Assembly: GCF_000186345.1 (NCBI RefSeq)
Contig: NC_014962.1
Location: 3,004,450-3,068,449, forward strand
Source: Isosphaera pallida ATCC 43644
Lineage (GTDB): Bacteria; Planctomycetota; Planctomycetia; Isosphaerales; Isosphaeraceae
Length of the DNA stretch: 64,000 nucleotides
Reading direction: 5' to 3'
The notes under the pieces were generated by a model. It made no database searches, had not been told where the DNA came from, and was given only the letters and a program-made list of their open reading frames with translations. A program made the translations under genes and the position numbers. Every line of letters begins with the position of its first letter. Within the stretch, counting starts at the first letter, position 1. This document shows positions 17,694-26,417 of this stretch, in pieces.

Positions 17694-19127
17694 TTACAAC
17701 TTGTCACCATGCTCCGAATCGTGAGAGTGGCCATGCTCATGGGGCTCATGGGAGTGATGATGCTCGTGAGAGTGGCCATGATGACGATGAGAATGACCAT
17801 GCTCGTGAGAGTGGCTGTGCGGGTGGTGATGCGGGTGAGTGTGATGGTCGATGGTCGAGGCCGATTCAGAAAAATGACTGCTCGACCCACTTCCCGCCTC
17901 CTGTCGCTCGTTTTCGTTCTGGACACGTCCCGCAACCGGCGGGGCCAAGCGGAGGTAAGCGTCGCGCGCTGCCTGTTCGACGAGTCGCAAAGGCAAACCG
18001 TGGTCGCGGGCCGCAGCGGCGCAGTCGTCGTATTCGGGACTGAACGCGGGGGGATGGGTTCCGAACCAGGCCACCTTGACTCGAATCGGACCATACTCGG
18101 TTTGGACTTGAACCGTCGCCCTGGGCAATTTGCGACGCTGAACCGCCAAACGACGCACACCCAGGGTGCCGGTTTCGGCGAACAGAACCGCCTCGATTCC
18201 TTCAACAGTGGCTTCGCCACAAAGCGCTGCGAGCAAGACACCGGGCCGGTTCTTCTTCATCTGAATTGGAATGGTGTACACATCCAACGCGCCGGCTTCG
18301 AGCAAACGATGAGTCGCGTGGCCGATTGCTTCGCCCGAGAGATCGTCCAAATTGGTTTCCAGCAGGACGACCCGATCCTCCTCCAAACCGTCGGTCCTCG
18401 ATTGGGCAAGCTGACCGACCAACACACGCAGCAGGTTGGCGTGGGTTTGAGGATCGCGGGTCCCAGCGCCCATGCCGATTGCCTCGATGGTCATGGCCGG
18501 AGGGGGACCAAACCGCTGGGCTAATGCCGCCACAATGGCCGCTCCGGTCGGGGTGGTCAACTCCATCGGGGTGTCGCTGGGCGGGGAGGCCAGCGGAATC
18601 CCTTTGAGCAGCAACGCCGTGGCCGGGGTGGGAATCGGCATCGCCCCGTGCGCAGCGTGAACCACACCGTGACCCGTCGGGATCGGCGAACACTCAACCC
18701 GCTCGATTCCGAGCAGATCGAAGCCAACGGCCACCCCCACGATGTCGATGATCGAATCCACCGCGCCGACTTCATGGAAGTGAACCGCCTCCAGGTCAAT
18801 TCCGTGGACCTCGGCCTCGGCCACGCCCAAGCGGCGGAAGATGGTTTTGGCGAGGTCGCGCTGACGCGGGGTCAGTCGGGTCGCCTGGTCGATCAGACGC
18901 TCGATGTGACTGAGATGACGGTGGACGTGTTCGTGCGGAGTGTCCACAATCGCGTGGGTCGCGCGGAAGCCCCCCCGACGCACCGCCTCGAACCGCAACC
19001 GTCCCGGCAGATGGAGCGACTCGACCGCCGCGATCAACGCGGCAGGGTCAGCCCCCGCGTCCACCAACGCCCCCAGGGTCATGTCGCCGGAGATTCCGCT
19101 GAAGCAGTCGAGATAGGCGATCCTCAC
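17694..19127 (-). CDS. larC: LarC-type nickel insertion protein with histidine-rich tail
   Basis: LarC inserts nickel into the pincer nucleotide cofactor used by lactate racemase and related enzymes. The 477-residue protein begins IAYLDCFSGISGDMTLGAL, has AVHFHEVGAVDSIIDIVG and PTGAAIVAAL in the first domain, and LLETNLDDLSGEAIGHA plus MKKNRPGVLLAALC in the second, so both LarC1 and LarC2 parts are in one frame. The last ~50 residues hold 25 histidines with Ser, Glu and Gly, a likely metal-storage tail. GTG 19127 is the start that removes a non-conserved 55-codon lead. larA, larB and larE are not in the window. Confidence 0.9.
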   Translation of the reverse strand: MRIAYLDCFSGISGDMTLGALVDAGADPAALIAAVESLHLPGRLRFEAVRRGGFRATHAIVDTPHEHVHRHLSHIERLIDQATRLTPRQRDLAKTIFRRLGVAEAEVHGIDLEAVHFHEVGAVDSIIDIVGVAVGFDLLGIERVECSPIPTGHGVVHAAHGAMPIPTPATALLLKGIPLASPPSDTPMELTTPTGAAIVAALAQRFGPPPAMTIEAIGMGAGTRDPQTHANLLRVLVGQLAQSRTDGLEEDRVVLLETNLDDLSGEAIGHATHRLLEAGALDVYTIPIQMKKNRPGVLLAALCGEATVEGIEAVLFAETGTLGVRRLAVQRRKLPRATVQVQTEYGPIRVKVAWFGTHPPAFSPEYDDCAAAARDHGLPLRLVEQAARDAYLRLAPPVAGRVQNENERQEAGSGSSSHFSESASTIDHHTHPHHHPHSHSHEHGHSHRHHGHSHEHHHSHEPHEHGHSHDSEHGDKL

Positions 19128-20242
19128 AGCTTGATTTCTCCGACTCTCCGTCCGTCGTGGTAGTATTGCGACGAGTGGGGGCACGACCAGAATGGATGGA
19201 TGGAATAACGAGGAGGAAGCCCACGCCGTGCTGGAGTTTATCTCAATCCAGCTGCGAGATGTTCTTCGTTCACGCGGGCCGACACCGATCATAACCGGTT
19301 GACCGCTATTAGCAAGGCGACCGCGCCCGACCGTTTGGCTTGGCGCGATCAGTCAAACCTTCAAGTTACGAAGTTGTTCGGCCCTTCAAGATTCAAAGGC
19401 GCGGGGGGCAGGAAAAAATCACGAATCCGACTTGAAATCCCAAGATGAATCCGAGACAATATCACCCTACGCCCGACCAGGGATCAAATTCCCCGAGGTC
19501 AAATCCCCGCGATCCTTCCATGTCGGCGTGATCAACGCTTCAGGGCCGGAAGGTCACACTTCGACCCTGAGAGTTTGATCAACTGCGGGAAGGATTGCGT
19601 TCGTTCCCGTCCGCCAGCTCCCAGCTTTGAGGCGTTGTGGACCTGTTTGATCGCCTCGTTTCGATTGGGTGGTCGCGTTGCGATGACCGAATCGAATTGA
19701 AGGCGTTCTTCGAAATGGCACCAAGCCGCTCAAGCTCGGGTCAGGCGTCACCGGGGACAACCGTGGCGCATCGCACCTCCCGGATATCCACCTTCGGGTG
19801 GGTTCGTGGAAGGTGCTTCGCCAGTTCGTCACACGGGTCCTTCTTGGCCGCGGTTGTCTGCGCATGAAGGCCTTCCCTGTTGACTTGATCCGGCGACGGA
19901 TTGCGTCGTGCGGCGAACCGGCGACTCACCCTGACTCGACCCGCCCTTGACCGAATCGGCGGCGTCGGTTAAGGTGAGGGCTTGCCCCAGCGGTTGTGTC
20001 CCGGCGGCGTGATCCCTCTCAACCTGTTTGATCGCATGGGCAGCGCGGATCTGGCCGATGGCGTGGAGAAGAAGCGAGGTTGAACGGCGTCGGCCGCGCC
20101 CGGCGAATGACGCCGCCTCGCCGGATACTTAATCGCGTTGGGTTGTGTGATTGGTTTGGAATCGTTCACCCCTACTGGAGATGCTTCCCCGCGGCCCCCT
20201 TCCCCGCCGCGCGGCGTGGTCCCAGGAACAAGGAACCCCGGC
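19128..20242. other. Gene-poor 1.1-kb region upstream of rpsJ
   Basis: No reading frame here resembles a known protein, and the open frames are short and overlap one another. An imperfect 16-bp-period repeat (TCAAATTCCCC then TCAAATCCCC) lies near 19483-19508. The region presumably contains the larC promoter at its left and the S10-operon promoter and leader at its right. No tRNA or rRNA was recognised. Confidence 0.5.
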
Positions 20243-20575
20243 ATGGCGGGCCCCAGCCACCAGCGGATTCGGATTCGGATGGAAGCCTACGATCATGTGA
20301 TCCTCGATCAGTCGGCCCGCGAAATCATCGACACGGCCCGACGAACCGAGGCGGTCGTGCATGGTCCCATCCCCTTGCCAACTCGGATCGAGCGGTACAC
20401 CGTGCTGCGTTCGCCGCACATTGATAAGAAATCGCGCGAGCAGTTCGAGATTCGCACGCACAAGCGGTTGATCGACATCGTGCAACCAACGATTAAAACG
20501 ATCGACGCCTTGAACAAATTGTCCCTCCCAGCTGGGGTGGACATCAAGATCAAAGCCTCCCAGGCTGGCGGCTGA
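20243..20575 (+). CDS. rpsJ: Ribosomal protein S10
   Basis: Head protein of the 30S subunit; in many bacteria it also partners NusB in transcription antitermination. 110 residues, slightly longer than usual. [15 protein letters not shown] starts the fold, followed by [19 protein letters not shown] and [15 protein letters not shown], the canonical S10 motifs. The ATG at 20243 has AGGA eight bases upstream and gives MAGPSHQ before the conserved strand. It opens the S10-spc-alpha cluster; the str genes (rpsL, rpsG, fusA, tuf) that often precede it are not within the 1.1 kb upstream. Confidence 0.96.
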   Translation: MAGPSHQRIRIRMEAYDHVILDQSAREIIDTARRTEAVVHGPIPLPTRIERYTVLRSPHIDKKSREQFEIRTHKRLIDIVQPTIKTIDALNKLSLPAGVDIKIKASQAGG

Positions 20576-21018
20576 GCCGTCAGGCCTTCCCGCTTGGATG
20601 ACTGACTTAGCGGCTTGTCGGGTCCGCCCCCTGCCCACGGGAGGGGACTCGAAACCGATGAGACGAGTGAAGTGGATTGTCGGAACGCCTCTGATTTGAC
20701 GAGACGGAGTGGGAGTTAAGTCGCCACGGCTGCGGTCGCGTTCTTTTGGTTTTGGTTAGCGCGCGACACCTTGGCGTCCCCTCCCAACGAACCCGGACCT
20801 CTCCGAGGAAGGGCACGAGTCCAGCCAGCCCGGCCCGGATCGACCGCCGTCTCCCCTTTGACGGCGATTGGGGGGCGCGTTGCCGCGGCGCGGCCTCGGG
20901 GGGATTGGGCGGATGCGTTGGCGTCGTTTGAGGCTGGGTCGAGCGGTCGCTCCGAGATCACCCCGCTTGACGAACTGAGAACCGAGACGGTTGGTTGGAC
21001 TGAGACAGGACTCCCACG
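20576..21018. other. 443-bp spacer between rpsJ and rplC
   Basis: Unusually long for an S10 operon. I see no gene, strong hairpin or T-tract. AGGA at 21007-21010 is the ribosome-binding site of rplC. An additional promoter could be present but none is clear. Confidence 0.4.
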
Positions 21019-21657
21019 ATGGTCGTTGGATTGTTGGGCCGGAAGGTTGGCATGACCCAGATTTACCGCGAGGACGGCCAGGCGGTCCCAGTGACGGTTC
21101 TGGAGTGTGGCCCTTGCACTGTGCTTCAGGTCAAGACGCCGGAAACCGACGGCTACTGCGCAGTGCAACTGGGCTATCTGGACCGCAAGCGCAAGACGGC
21201 CACCGCGGCGGCTCGCGGCCACGCCCGCAAGGCGGGCAACGCCGAACCCAAGCGGTACATCCGCGAAATCCGCCAGGACGAACCGCCCACGCTCAAATTG
21301 GGAGACCAGCTCACCGTGTCGGTGTTCGAGGCGATCAAGCGGGTGGATGTGACCGGGGTGAGCAAGGGCCGAGGGTTCGCCGGCGTCGTCAAACGCCACG
21401 GCTTCCGCGGTCTGCGCGCCACCCACGGCGTCAAGCGGATGCACCGCCACCCCGGTTCCTCCGGCCCTTCCGCGGACCCGTCGCGGACCCGCAAGGGAAT
21501 TCGCAAGCCGGGTCACTTCGGTCACGCTAAGGTCACCGCGCTGAATCTCGAAGTGGTCAAGGTCGATCCCGATGCCAACCTCCTCGTGGTCAAAGGAGCT
21601 GTCCCCGGTCCTAACGGTGGCTTCGTGACGGTTCGCCAAACCAATCGTCTGGGCTGA
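21019..21657 (+). CDS. rplC: Ribosomal protein L3
   Basis: Binds domain VI of 23S rRNA near the peptidyl transferase centre and is an early 50S assembly protein. 212 residues, normal length. MVVGLLGRKVGMTQIY is the typical start; GVSKGRGFAGVVKRHGF and HRHPGSSGPSADPSRTRKG form the extended loop that reaches the catalytic centre. The glutamine normally methylated by PrmB in E. coli lies in this loop; here the equivalent stretch reads SSGPSADPS, so no claim on modification is made. Followed by rplD after 160 bp. Confidence 0.96.
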   Translation: MVVGLLGRKVGMTQIYREDGQAVPVTVLECGPCTVLQVKTPETDGYCAVQLGYLDRKRKTATAAARGHARKAGNAEPKRYIREIRQDEPPTLKLGDQLTVSVFEAIKRVDVTGVSKGRGFAGVVKRHGFRGLRATHGVKRMHRHPGSSGPSADPSRTRKGIRKPGHFGHAKVTALNLEVVKVDPDANLLVVKGAVPGPNGGFVTVRQTNRLG

Positions 21658-21817
21658 ACCGAGCCGCCGTTGGCCTCGGGTGGTCGCGGCGGGCGTCGCG
21701 TGTCGCCCCTTGGTTCATCCCGTTGACTTGGTTGATTCATTCCCATCCCCGTATCCAGCTTGTGCCTTTTGAGGAGCCGACGGCCCGACGTGGTCGCGGC
21801 CGGCGGAGAAAGACGCG

Positions 21818-22588
21818 ATGGTGACCGTTCCTGTATACGACCGCGAAGGTCGCAAGGTCGGCGAAGAAACGATCGACCCGGCCGATTTCGGCGGCGTGGT
21901 CAAAAAGCAGCTGCTGCATGACGTGGTGTTGATGCATCTGGCGGCCCGTCGCGTGGGGACCGTCAACACGCGGGGCCGGGCCGACGTGGCCGGCTCAGGC
22001 AAAAAACTCTTCCGTCAAAAAGGGACCGGCAACGCCCGCGTTGGTTCCAAACGAACTAACAAACGCAAGGGTGGTGGCGTGGCGTTCGCCCGCCGCAACC
22101 GCAACTATCGCTACACCCTTCCCAAACGGGCAGTACGCGCGGCCATCCGCATGGCGGTGCTGTCCAAGTTCCTGGACCACCAAGCGCTGATTGTTGAAGA
22201 CTTGCCGATCAACCGCGACGCGCCCAAAACCCGTGACGTGGCCGCCCTGCTCCGCGCCCTGCCCCGCCCCGACCTCAACGGCGAGGCGGTCCAGCCCACC
22301 GAAGGCGAACCCAAATCCCACGCCCTCAAACGAACCTTGGATCACCGCAGCGTGTTGATCGGCCTGCCGGCCCACGACCCAATCGCCTGGCGGGCCGCCC
22401 GCAACGTCGAAGGGGTCATGGTCGCTCCGGTGGCCGAGTTCAACACCTACGACATTCTCAAACAGCGCTACCTGCTGCTGACCCGTCCCGCTCTGGAGGC
22501 GCTCAAGCAACGCGCCAAGACGATGATCGGACGCCGCCCGGCGTTGGCCGTGGCTGCGGCTTCCCCCACCACTGCTTCGGAGGCTTGA
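21818..22588 (+). CDS. rplD: Ribosomal protein L4, long form
   Basis: Lines the polypeptide exit tunnel with its extended loop and in E. coli represses the S10 operon. The loop motif GSGKKLFRQKGTGNARVGS is clear. At 256 residues it is about 50 longer than usual; the excess is an insertion around residues 145-185 (DLNGEAVQPTEGEPKSHALK and neighbours) plus a C-terminal Ala-rich tail. LPINRDAPKTRDVAALLRAL and YDILKQRYLLLTRPALE fit the rest of the fold. rplW follows after 7 bp, so the two are translated as a pair. Confidence 0.95.
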   Translation: MVTVPVYDREGRKVGEETIDPADFGGVVKKQLLHDVVLMHLAARRVGTVNTRGRADVAGSGKKLFRQKGTGNARVGSKRTNKRKGGGVAFARRNRNYRYTLPKRAVRAAIRMAVLSKFLDHQALIVEDLPINRDAPKTRDVAALLRALPRPDLNGEAVQPTEGEPKSHALKRTLDHRSVLIGLPAHDPIAWRAARNVEGVMVAPVAEFNTYDILKQRYLLLTRPALEALKQRAKTMIGRRPALAVAAASPTTASEA

Positions 22589-22595
22589 GCCGCTG

Positions 22596-22925
22596 ATGGT
22601 CACACTGCGTCGCCCTCCCCAAATCCTGATTCGCAAAGGTCCTCAACTCGAGCCCTACCAAGTCGTGCTGCGTCCGTTGGTGACGGAGAAGTCCACCTAC
22701 CTTTCGGAACGGTTCAACGCTTACACCTTCGAGGTCAACCTGTTGGCCTCCAAGACTGACATCAAGAAGGCCGTTGAAGACCTGTATCAAGTCAAGGTCG
22801 TTGACGTGCGGGTTCAAAACCGCGCAGGCAAGGCCAAACGCTTCAAGTTGACCAAAGGTCGCCGCCGCAACTGGAAGAAGGCGATCGTCGCCCTCGACCC
22901 GGAATATCGCATCGACTTTTATTGA
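22596..22925 (+). CDS. rplW: Ribosomal protein L23
   Basis: Sits at the tunnel exit, where trigger factor and the signal recognition particle dock. 109 residues; the core begins QVVLRPLVTEKSTYLSE and includes FEVNLLASKTDIKKAVEDLY and KVVDVRVQN. The ATG at 22596 adds about 20 N-terminal residues not seen in short forms. It ends FYW-free with YRIDFY. The 192-bp spacer to rplB again has no obvious gene. Confidence 0.95.
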   Translation: MVTLRRPPQILIRKGPQLEPYQVVLRPLVTEKSTYLSERFNAYTFEVNLLASKTDIKKAVEDLYQVKVVDVRVQNRAGKAKRFKLTKGRRRNWKKAIVALDPEYRIDFY

Positions 22926-23117
22926 GCTTGAGATGGAGGAGGAAGGCGATCTCACCTAGCCGCCACAAGTGGGAGGCAGATCGCCGCCTCGATCAAGGGC
23001 GGTCGCGGCCGCCGCGTCTCGCTCCTCATTCACACGCCACACCCGAGCGGTTCAAGGTTGACCACCCGTCGGGTTGGGGTCGGTTTCCACCGCGTCCTCA
23101 AGGATTCAGGTTTTGTC

Positions 23118-23978
23118 ATGGGTATTCGATTCTACAAGCCGACCAGTCCCGGACGGCGGTTCGCCTCGGTCAGCGACTTCGCCGAACTGACCGACAAGAA
23201 CAAGAAGCCGGAGAAGTCACTGACCGCGCCGCTCAAGAAAACCGGCGGCCGCAACAACCAAGGCTTCATCACCTCGCGCCACCGCGGCGGCGGCCACAAG
23301 CGGATGTACCGGATCATCGACTTCAAGCGCAACGACCGCGATGGTCAAATCGCCGAAGTCACTCACATCGAATACGACCCCAACCGCTCAGCCCGGATCG
23401 CGCTAATCCGCTACCAGGACGGGGTCAAGCGCTACATCCTGGCCCCCGAAGGTCTCAAAGCCGGCATGGTGGTGCAGTCGGGACCCGACGCCGAACCCAA
23501 GCTGGGCAACTGCTTGCCGCTCAACCGTATCCCCACCGGTCTGGCGGTTCACAACATCGAGATGCAGCCGGGCAGCGGCGGTAAGCTGTGCCGCTCGGCG
23601 GGATGCTCGGCCGTGCTGACCGCCCGCGAATCCACCTGGGCCCAATTGACCCTGCCCTCCGGCGAAGTGCGCCGCGTGCCAGCCGCCTGCCGAGCCACGA
23701 TCGGCGTGGTTGGTAACGCCGAGCACATGAACATACGGCTTGGCAAGGCGGGTCGGGCGCGGTGGTTGGGTCGTCGCCCCCACGTTCGTGGGGTGGCAAT
23801 GAACCCGCACGACCACCCGATGGGCGGTGGCGAAGGTCGGACCTCGGGTGGTCGTCATCCCTGCTCTCGGACCGGCAAGCTGGCCAAGGGAGGCAAGACC
23901 CGCCGCCGCCGCAAGCCGTCCAACTCGCAGATCATTCGCCGTCGCAAGAGCGTGCGTTACGGCCAACTCAAGCTCTGA
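23118..23978 (+). CDS. rplB: Ribosomal protein L2
   Basis: Primary 23S binder close to the peptidyl transferase centre. 286 residues; [17 protein letters not shown] opens it, [18 protein letters not shown] follows, and [20 protein letters not shown] carries the conserved histidine equivalent to E. coli His229. The residue two later, His231 in E. coli, is Met here. The C-terminus is rich in Arg/Lys as normal. The ATG at 23118 directly precedes the conserved start. A strong intrinsic terminator-like hairpin follows, before rpsS. Confidence 0.96.
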   Translation: MGIRFYKPTSPGRRFASVSDFAELTDKNKKPEKSLTAPLKKTGGRNNQGFITSRHRGGGHKRMYRIIDFKRNDRDGQIAEVTHIEYDPNRSARIALIRYQDGVKRYILAPEGLKAGMVVQSGPDAEPKLGNCLPLNRIPTGLAVHNIEMQPGSGGKLCRSAGCSAVLTARESTWAQLTLPSGEVRRVPAACRATIGVVGNAEHMNIRLGKAGRARWLGRRPHVRGVAMNPHDHPMGGGEGRTSGGRHPCSRTGKLAKGGKTRRRRKPSNSQIIRRRKSVRYGQLKL

Positions 23979-23982
23979 GGCG

Positions 23983-24034
23983 CGCGGGGTTGGGTGGTGG
24001 TCCAGGATGGTTGGGACCGCCCCGCGTTTTTTTT
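23983..24034 (+). terminator. Intrinsic terminator between rplB and rpsS
   Basis: CGCGGGG (23983-23989) pairs with CCCCGCG (24020-24026), with an inner GGTCC/GGACC stem, and eight consecutive T follow at 24027-24034. It begins 5 bp after the rplB stop. This is the clearest Rho-independent terminator in the window, and it lies inside a cluster normally transcribed as one operon. It could be a full terminator with a new promoter downstream, or a partial attenuator. Confidence 0.75.
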
Positions 24035-24064
24035 CCCTGATTCTCGTTCGGGACGCCAGTTGTC

Positions 24065-24340
24065 ATGGGACGTTCGCTCAAGAAAGGGCCTTATGTGGAC
24101 CTTCGGCTGTTGTCGAAGGTCGAGAAGGCCGAAGCTGCCAATCAGCGCGACCCGATCAAGACCTGGTCGCGCGCCTGCACGATCATCCCGGAGTTCGTCG
24201 GCAAGAACTTCGCCATCCACAACGGCCGGACGTTCATCAAGCTGTACGTCACCGAGGATATGGTTGGACACAAGCTGGGGGAGTTCGCCCCCACCCGCAC
24301 CTTCAAGTCGCACGGCGGCAAGGCCAAGGGCAAGAAGTAA
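24065..24340 (+). CDS. rpsS: Ribosomal protein S19
   Basis: Head protein of 30S that contacts S13 and the A-site tRNA region. 91 residues, normal length. [19 protein letters not shown] is the standard N-terminus; [40 protein letters not shown] and [12 protein letters not shown] complete the fold. It is the first gene after the intrinsic terminator, and only 30 bp separate the T-tract from its ATG, so any new promoter must overlap the hairpin or lie within rplB. Confidence 0.97.
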   Translation: MGRSLKKGPYVDLRLLSKVEKAEAANQRDPIKTWSRACTIIPEFVGKNFAIHNGRTFIKLYVTEDMVGHKLGEFAPTRTFKSHGGKAKGKK

Positions 24341-24343
24341 CCT

Positions 24344-24360
24344 TCGTCCGCCTCGGACGA
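24344..24360 (+). other. Small hairpin after rpsS
   Basis: TCGTCCG/CGGACGA, a perfect 7-bp stem with a three-base loop, starting 4 bp after the rpsS stop. No T-tract. It may mark an RNA processing or pausing site. Confidence 0.3.
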
Positions 24361-24446
24361 GTCTGATCGGCCGCCCTGCCCTGCTTGGCTCCGCTCCGCT
24401 TTGGCTTTGAGTTTGGTCCGTTCGCCCCGGCTTAGGAACCCGCGTC

Positions 24447-24899
24447 ATGCCCAGTTCGACCGCCCCCTATCACGCGCATCATCGCTTCGCCCGCTCGTCG
24501 GTGTTGAAACTGCGGCCGATCTTGAATTTGATCCGCAACCGCTACGCCGACGAGGCAATGAATATCCTCAAGCACCTGCCGCACCGGGGGGCGCGGATGA
24601 TTGAACAGGTGCTCAAAAGCGCGATGGCCAACGCCGAGAATGCCGGCGTGCGGGAGGTCGGCAGCCTGGTGGTCACCGACGCCCGCGGCGACGGCGGCCC
24701 GATGTTCAAGCGGCTCATGCCCCGCGCCCGCGGGACCGCCTACATGATTCGCAAGCGGACCTGTCACATCCACATTGGATTGTCGGAGGACTTCGCCAGC
24801 GACTCCTCGACGCGGTTTGAGGCAAGTCAAGCTGTGGAATCCTCCCCGGTCAAGGCGGAGGCCGACGCTGACACCAGCGCAGTCGCGGCCAACGCCTGA
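24447..24899 (+). CDS. rplV: Ribosomal protein L22
   Basis: Forms part of the exit tunnel with its beta hairpin. 150 residues against about 110 in E. coli; the excess is a C-terminal Glu/Ala/Ser-rich tail after residue ~115. Core motifs are RFARSSVLKLRPILNLIRNR, AMNILKHLPHRGARMIEQVL, AMANAENAG and PRARGTAYMIRKRTCHI; the last is the hairpin where macrolide-resistance mutations map in other bacteria. The ATG at 24447 gives an 11-residue lead before the core. Confidence 0.95.
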   Translation: MPSSTAPYHAHHRFARSSVLKLRPILNLIRNRYADEAMNILKHLPHRGARMIEQVLKSAMANAENAGVREVGSLVVTDARGDGGPMFKRLMPRARGTAYMIRKRTCHIHIGLSEDFASDSSTRFEASQAVESSPVKAEADADTSAVAANA

Positions 24900-25114
24900 G
24901 CGTCGCCCGGCGGGTCGCTCCACGCCTGATCTGACCCGCCGTCCCGTCCATCGCCGGCCACGGCCTCATCTTGCTTGGTGTGTGGCAAAACAAGACAAGA
25001 CAAGGCACATCGTCGGATGCCGTTGTTGTTGGTGTTGTTCCCGTTCATCGCCTCGGCGCGCCGCGCCGAATCGTCCACCCGGCTCGGCCCGGATCGACGC
25101 GAGGATCATTCGTC

Positions 25115-25819
25115 ATGGGTCAAAAAGTCAGACCAACCGGCTTTCGAGTTGGCATCATGGAGGACTGGCGCAGCCGCTGGTACGCCTCCAAACAAGATTT
25201 CAGCGATCTTCTAGTCGAAGACTTCAAGATTCGCAAGTATATCAAGACGAAACACGGCAACGCTGGGATCCCCAAGGTCGAGATCGAACGCACCCGGGAC
25301 GCTGTCAAGGTGATTCTGTTCACTGCGCGGCCCGGCGTGATCATCGGCAAGAAGGGAGCCGAGGTCGAAAAACTCCAGGAAGAGCTGCAAAAGCTCACCG
25401 GACGCCGCATCGACATCAAAATCGAGGAAGTCAACCGCCCGGAAATCAATGCGCAGCTGATCGCTGAGGATATCGCCGACCAACTGCAACGCCGGGTATC
25501 GTTCCGCCGCACCATCAAGCGGGCTCAGGAATCAACGATGGAGGCCGGGGCCAAAGGAGTCAAAGTGCAACTCTCCGGGCGGCTAGGCGGGGCCGAAATG
25601 TCCCGCACCGAGCAAGGCGCGGCCGGCTCGATCCCGCTTTCCACCCTCCGCGCCAAGATCGACTACGGGTTTGCCGAGGCCAAGACCCCCCAAGGGCACA
25701 TCGGCATCAAAGTCTGGGTCAACCAGGGGGACTATTTGAAGCTGGAGGGTTCCGCCGATGGCCATGATGCCCAAAAGGGTGAAGTATCGAAAAAGTCAAA
25801 AAGGCCGCGTAAAAGGTAA
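25115..25819 (+). CDS. rpsC: Ribosomal protein S3
   Basis: 30S head protein with RNA-unwinding activity at the mRNA entry channel. 234 residues. MGQKVRPTGFRVGIMEDW opens it; GVIIGKKGAEVEKLQEEL is the type II KH loop; RISFRR-like VSFRRTIKRAQ and GRLGGAEMSRTE mark the C-terminal domain. The final ~20 codons (GHDAQKGEVSKKSKRPRKR) run beyond the normal end and overlap the start of rplP by 62 bp. The ATG at 25115 was chosen because upstream codons are not S3-like. Confidence 0.96.
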   Translation: MGQKVRPTGFRVGIMEDWRSRWYASKQDFSDLLVEDFKIRKYIKTKHGNAGIPKVEIERTRDAVKVILFTARPGVIIGKKGAEVEKLQEELQKLTGRRIDIKIEEVNRPEINAQLIAEDIADQLQRRVSFRRTIKRAQESTMEAGAKGVKVQLSGRLGGAEMSRTEQGAAGSIPLSTLRAKIDYGFAEAKTPQGHIGIKVWVNQGDYLKLEGSADGHDAQKGEVSKKSKRPRKR

Positions 25820-26177
25820 GGCCACCCGCGGCAACTACGTCGCCTTCGGCGACTATGGCCTGCAATCGCTGGGCTCCGCGCGAATCAGCGCCCAGACCAT
25901 CGAAGCCGGCCGCGTCGTGGCGGCTCAAGCCGTGCGTGGTCAGGGAAAGGTCTATATTCGCATTTTCCCGCACAAGTCGGTCACGGCGATCCCAGCCGAG
26001 ACACGTATGGGCAAGGGCAAAGGCGAGGTCGAATACTGGGCGGCGATCGTCAAGCCCGGCACGGTGATGTTCGAGGTTTCGGGGATCGGTGAAGACGCCG
26101 CCCGAGCCGCCCTGGCGCGAATCGCCTACAAGATGCCGGTCCCCTGCCGGTTCGTGACCCGCCGCCCAACCCTGTGA
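25758..26177 (+). CDS. rplP: Ribosomal protein L16
   Basis: Needed for the A-site environment of 50S and late assembly. 139 residues. MMPKRVKYRKSQKGRVKGKA is the standard beginning, then GNYVAFGDYGLQSL, VYIRIFPHKSVTAIPAETRM and GKGEVEYWAAIVKPG. The ATG at 25758 has GGAGGG at 25744-25749 with an eight-base spacer, so this start inside rpsC is well supported; ATG 25764 and 25767 are alternatives that still overlap rpsC. Translation is probably coupled to rpsC. Confidence 0.95.
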   Translation: MAMMPKRVKYRKSQKGRVKGKATRGNYVAFGDYGLQSLGSARISAQTIEAGRVVAAQAVRGQGKVYIRIFPHKSVTAIPAETRMGKGKGEVEYWAAIVKPGTVMFEVSGIGEDAARAALARIAYKMPVPCRFVTRRPTL

Positions 26178-26274
26178 TCGCGGGTAACCTCATTCCGTAT
26201 GCCGACTCGACTAGGTTCCCGCTTGGCGGATTCCCGCTTGGCCGTTCAATCGGGCGTTGTCCGCCCGAAGGTCT

Positions 26275-26301
26275 GGGCGGCTGCGGTCGCAAAGGCCGCC
26301 C
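26275..26301 (+). other. GC-rich hairpin and C-run between rplP and rpmC
   Basis: GGGCGGC/GCCGCCC, a 7-bp stem with a 13-base loop, followed closely by a run of ten C. It lies 98 bp after the rplP stop. The same 240-bp spacer carries two copies of TTCCCGCTTGGC. Possible attenuator; no T-tract. Confidence 0.3.
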
Positions 26302-26417
26302 TACCCCCCCCCCAATCCTCTCCCAGGCTCGGCGGGGTCCTCCTCACGCCATCTCGGCTCGCCCACGATTGCCTTGCCTTTCATTTTCATGTTGTTGATC
26401 CACCTGAGGTTCGTCCG

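Noticed and set aside
19741-19929. Short minus-strand frame ending THPKVDIREVRCATVV
   Set aside because: Looks mildly protein-like but is only 62 codons, has no ribosome-binding site that I can see and matches nothing I recognise.
20716-21639. 307-codon minus-strand open frame
   Set aside because: Antisense to rplC and the preceding spacer; no protein-like motifs.
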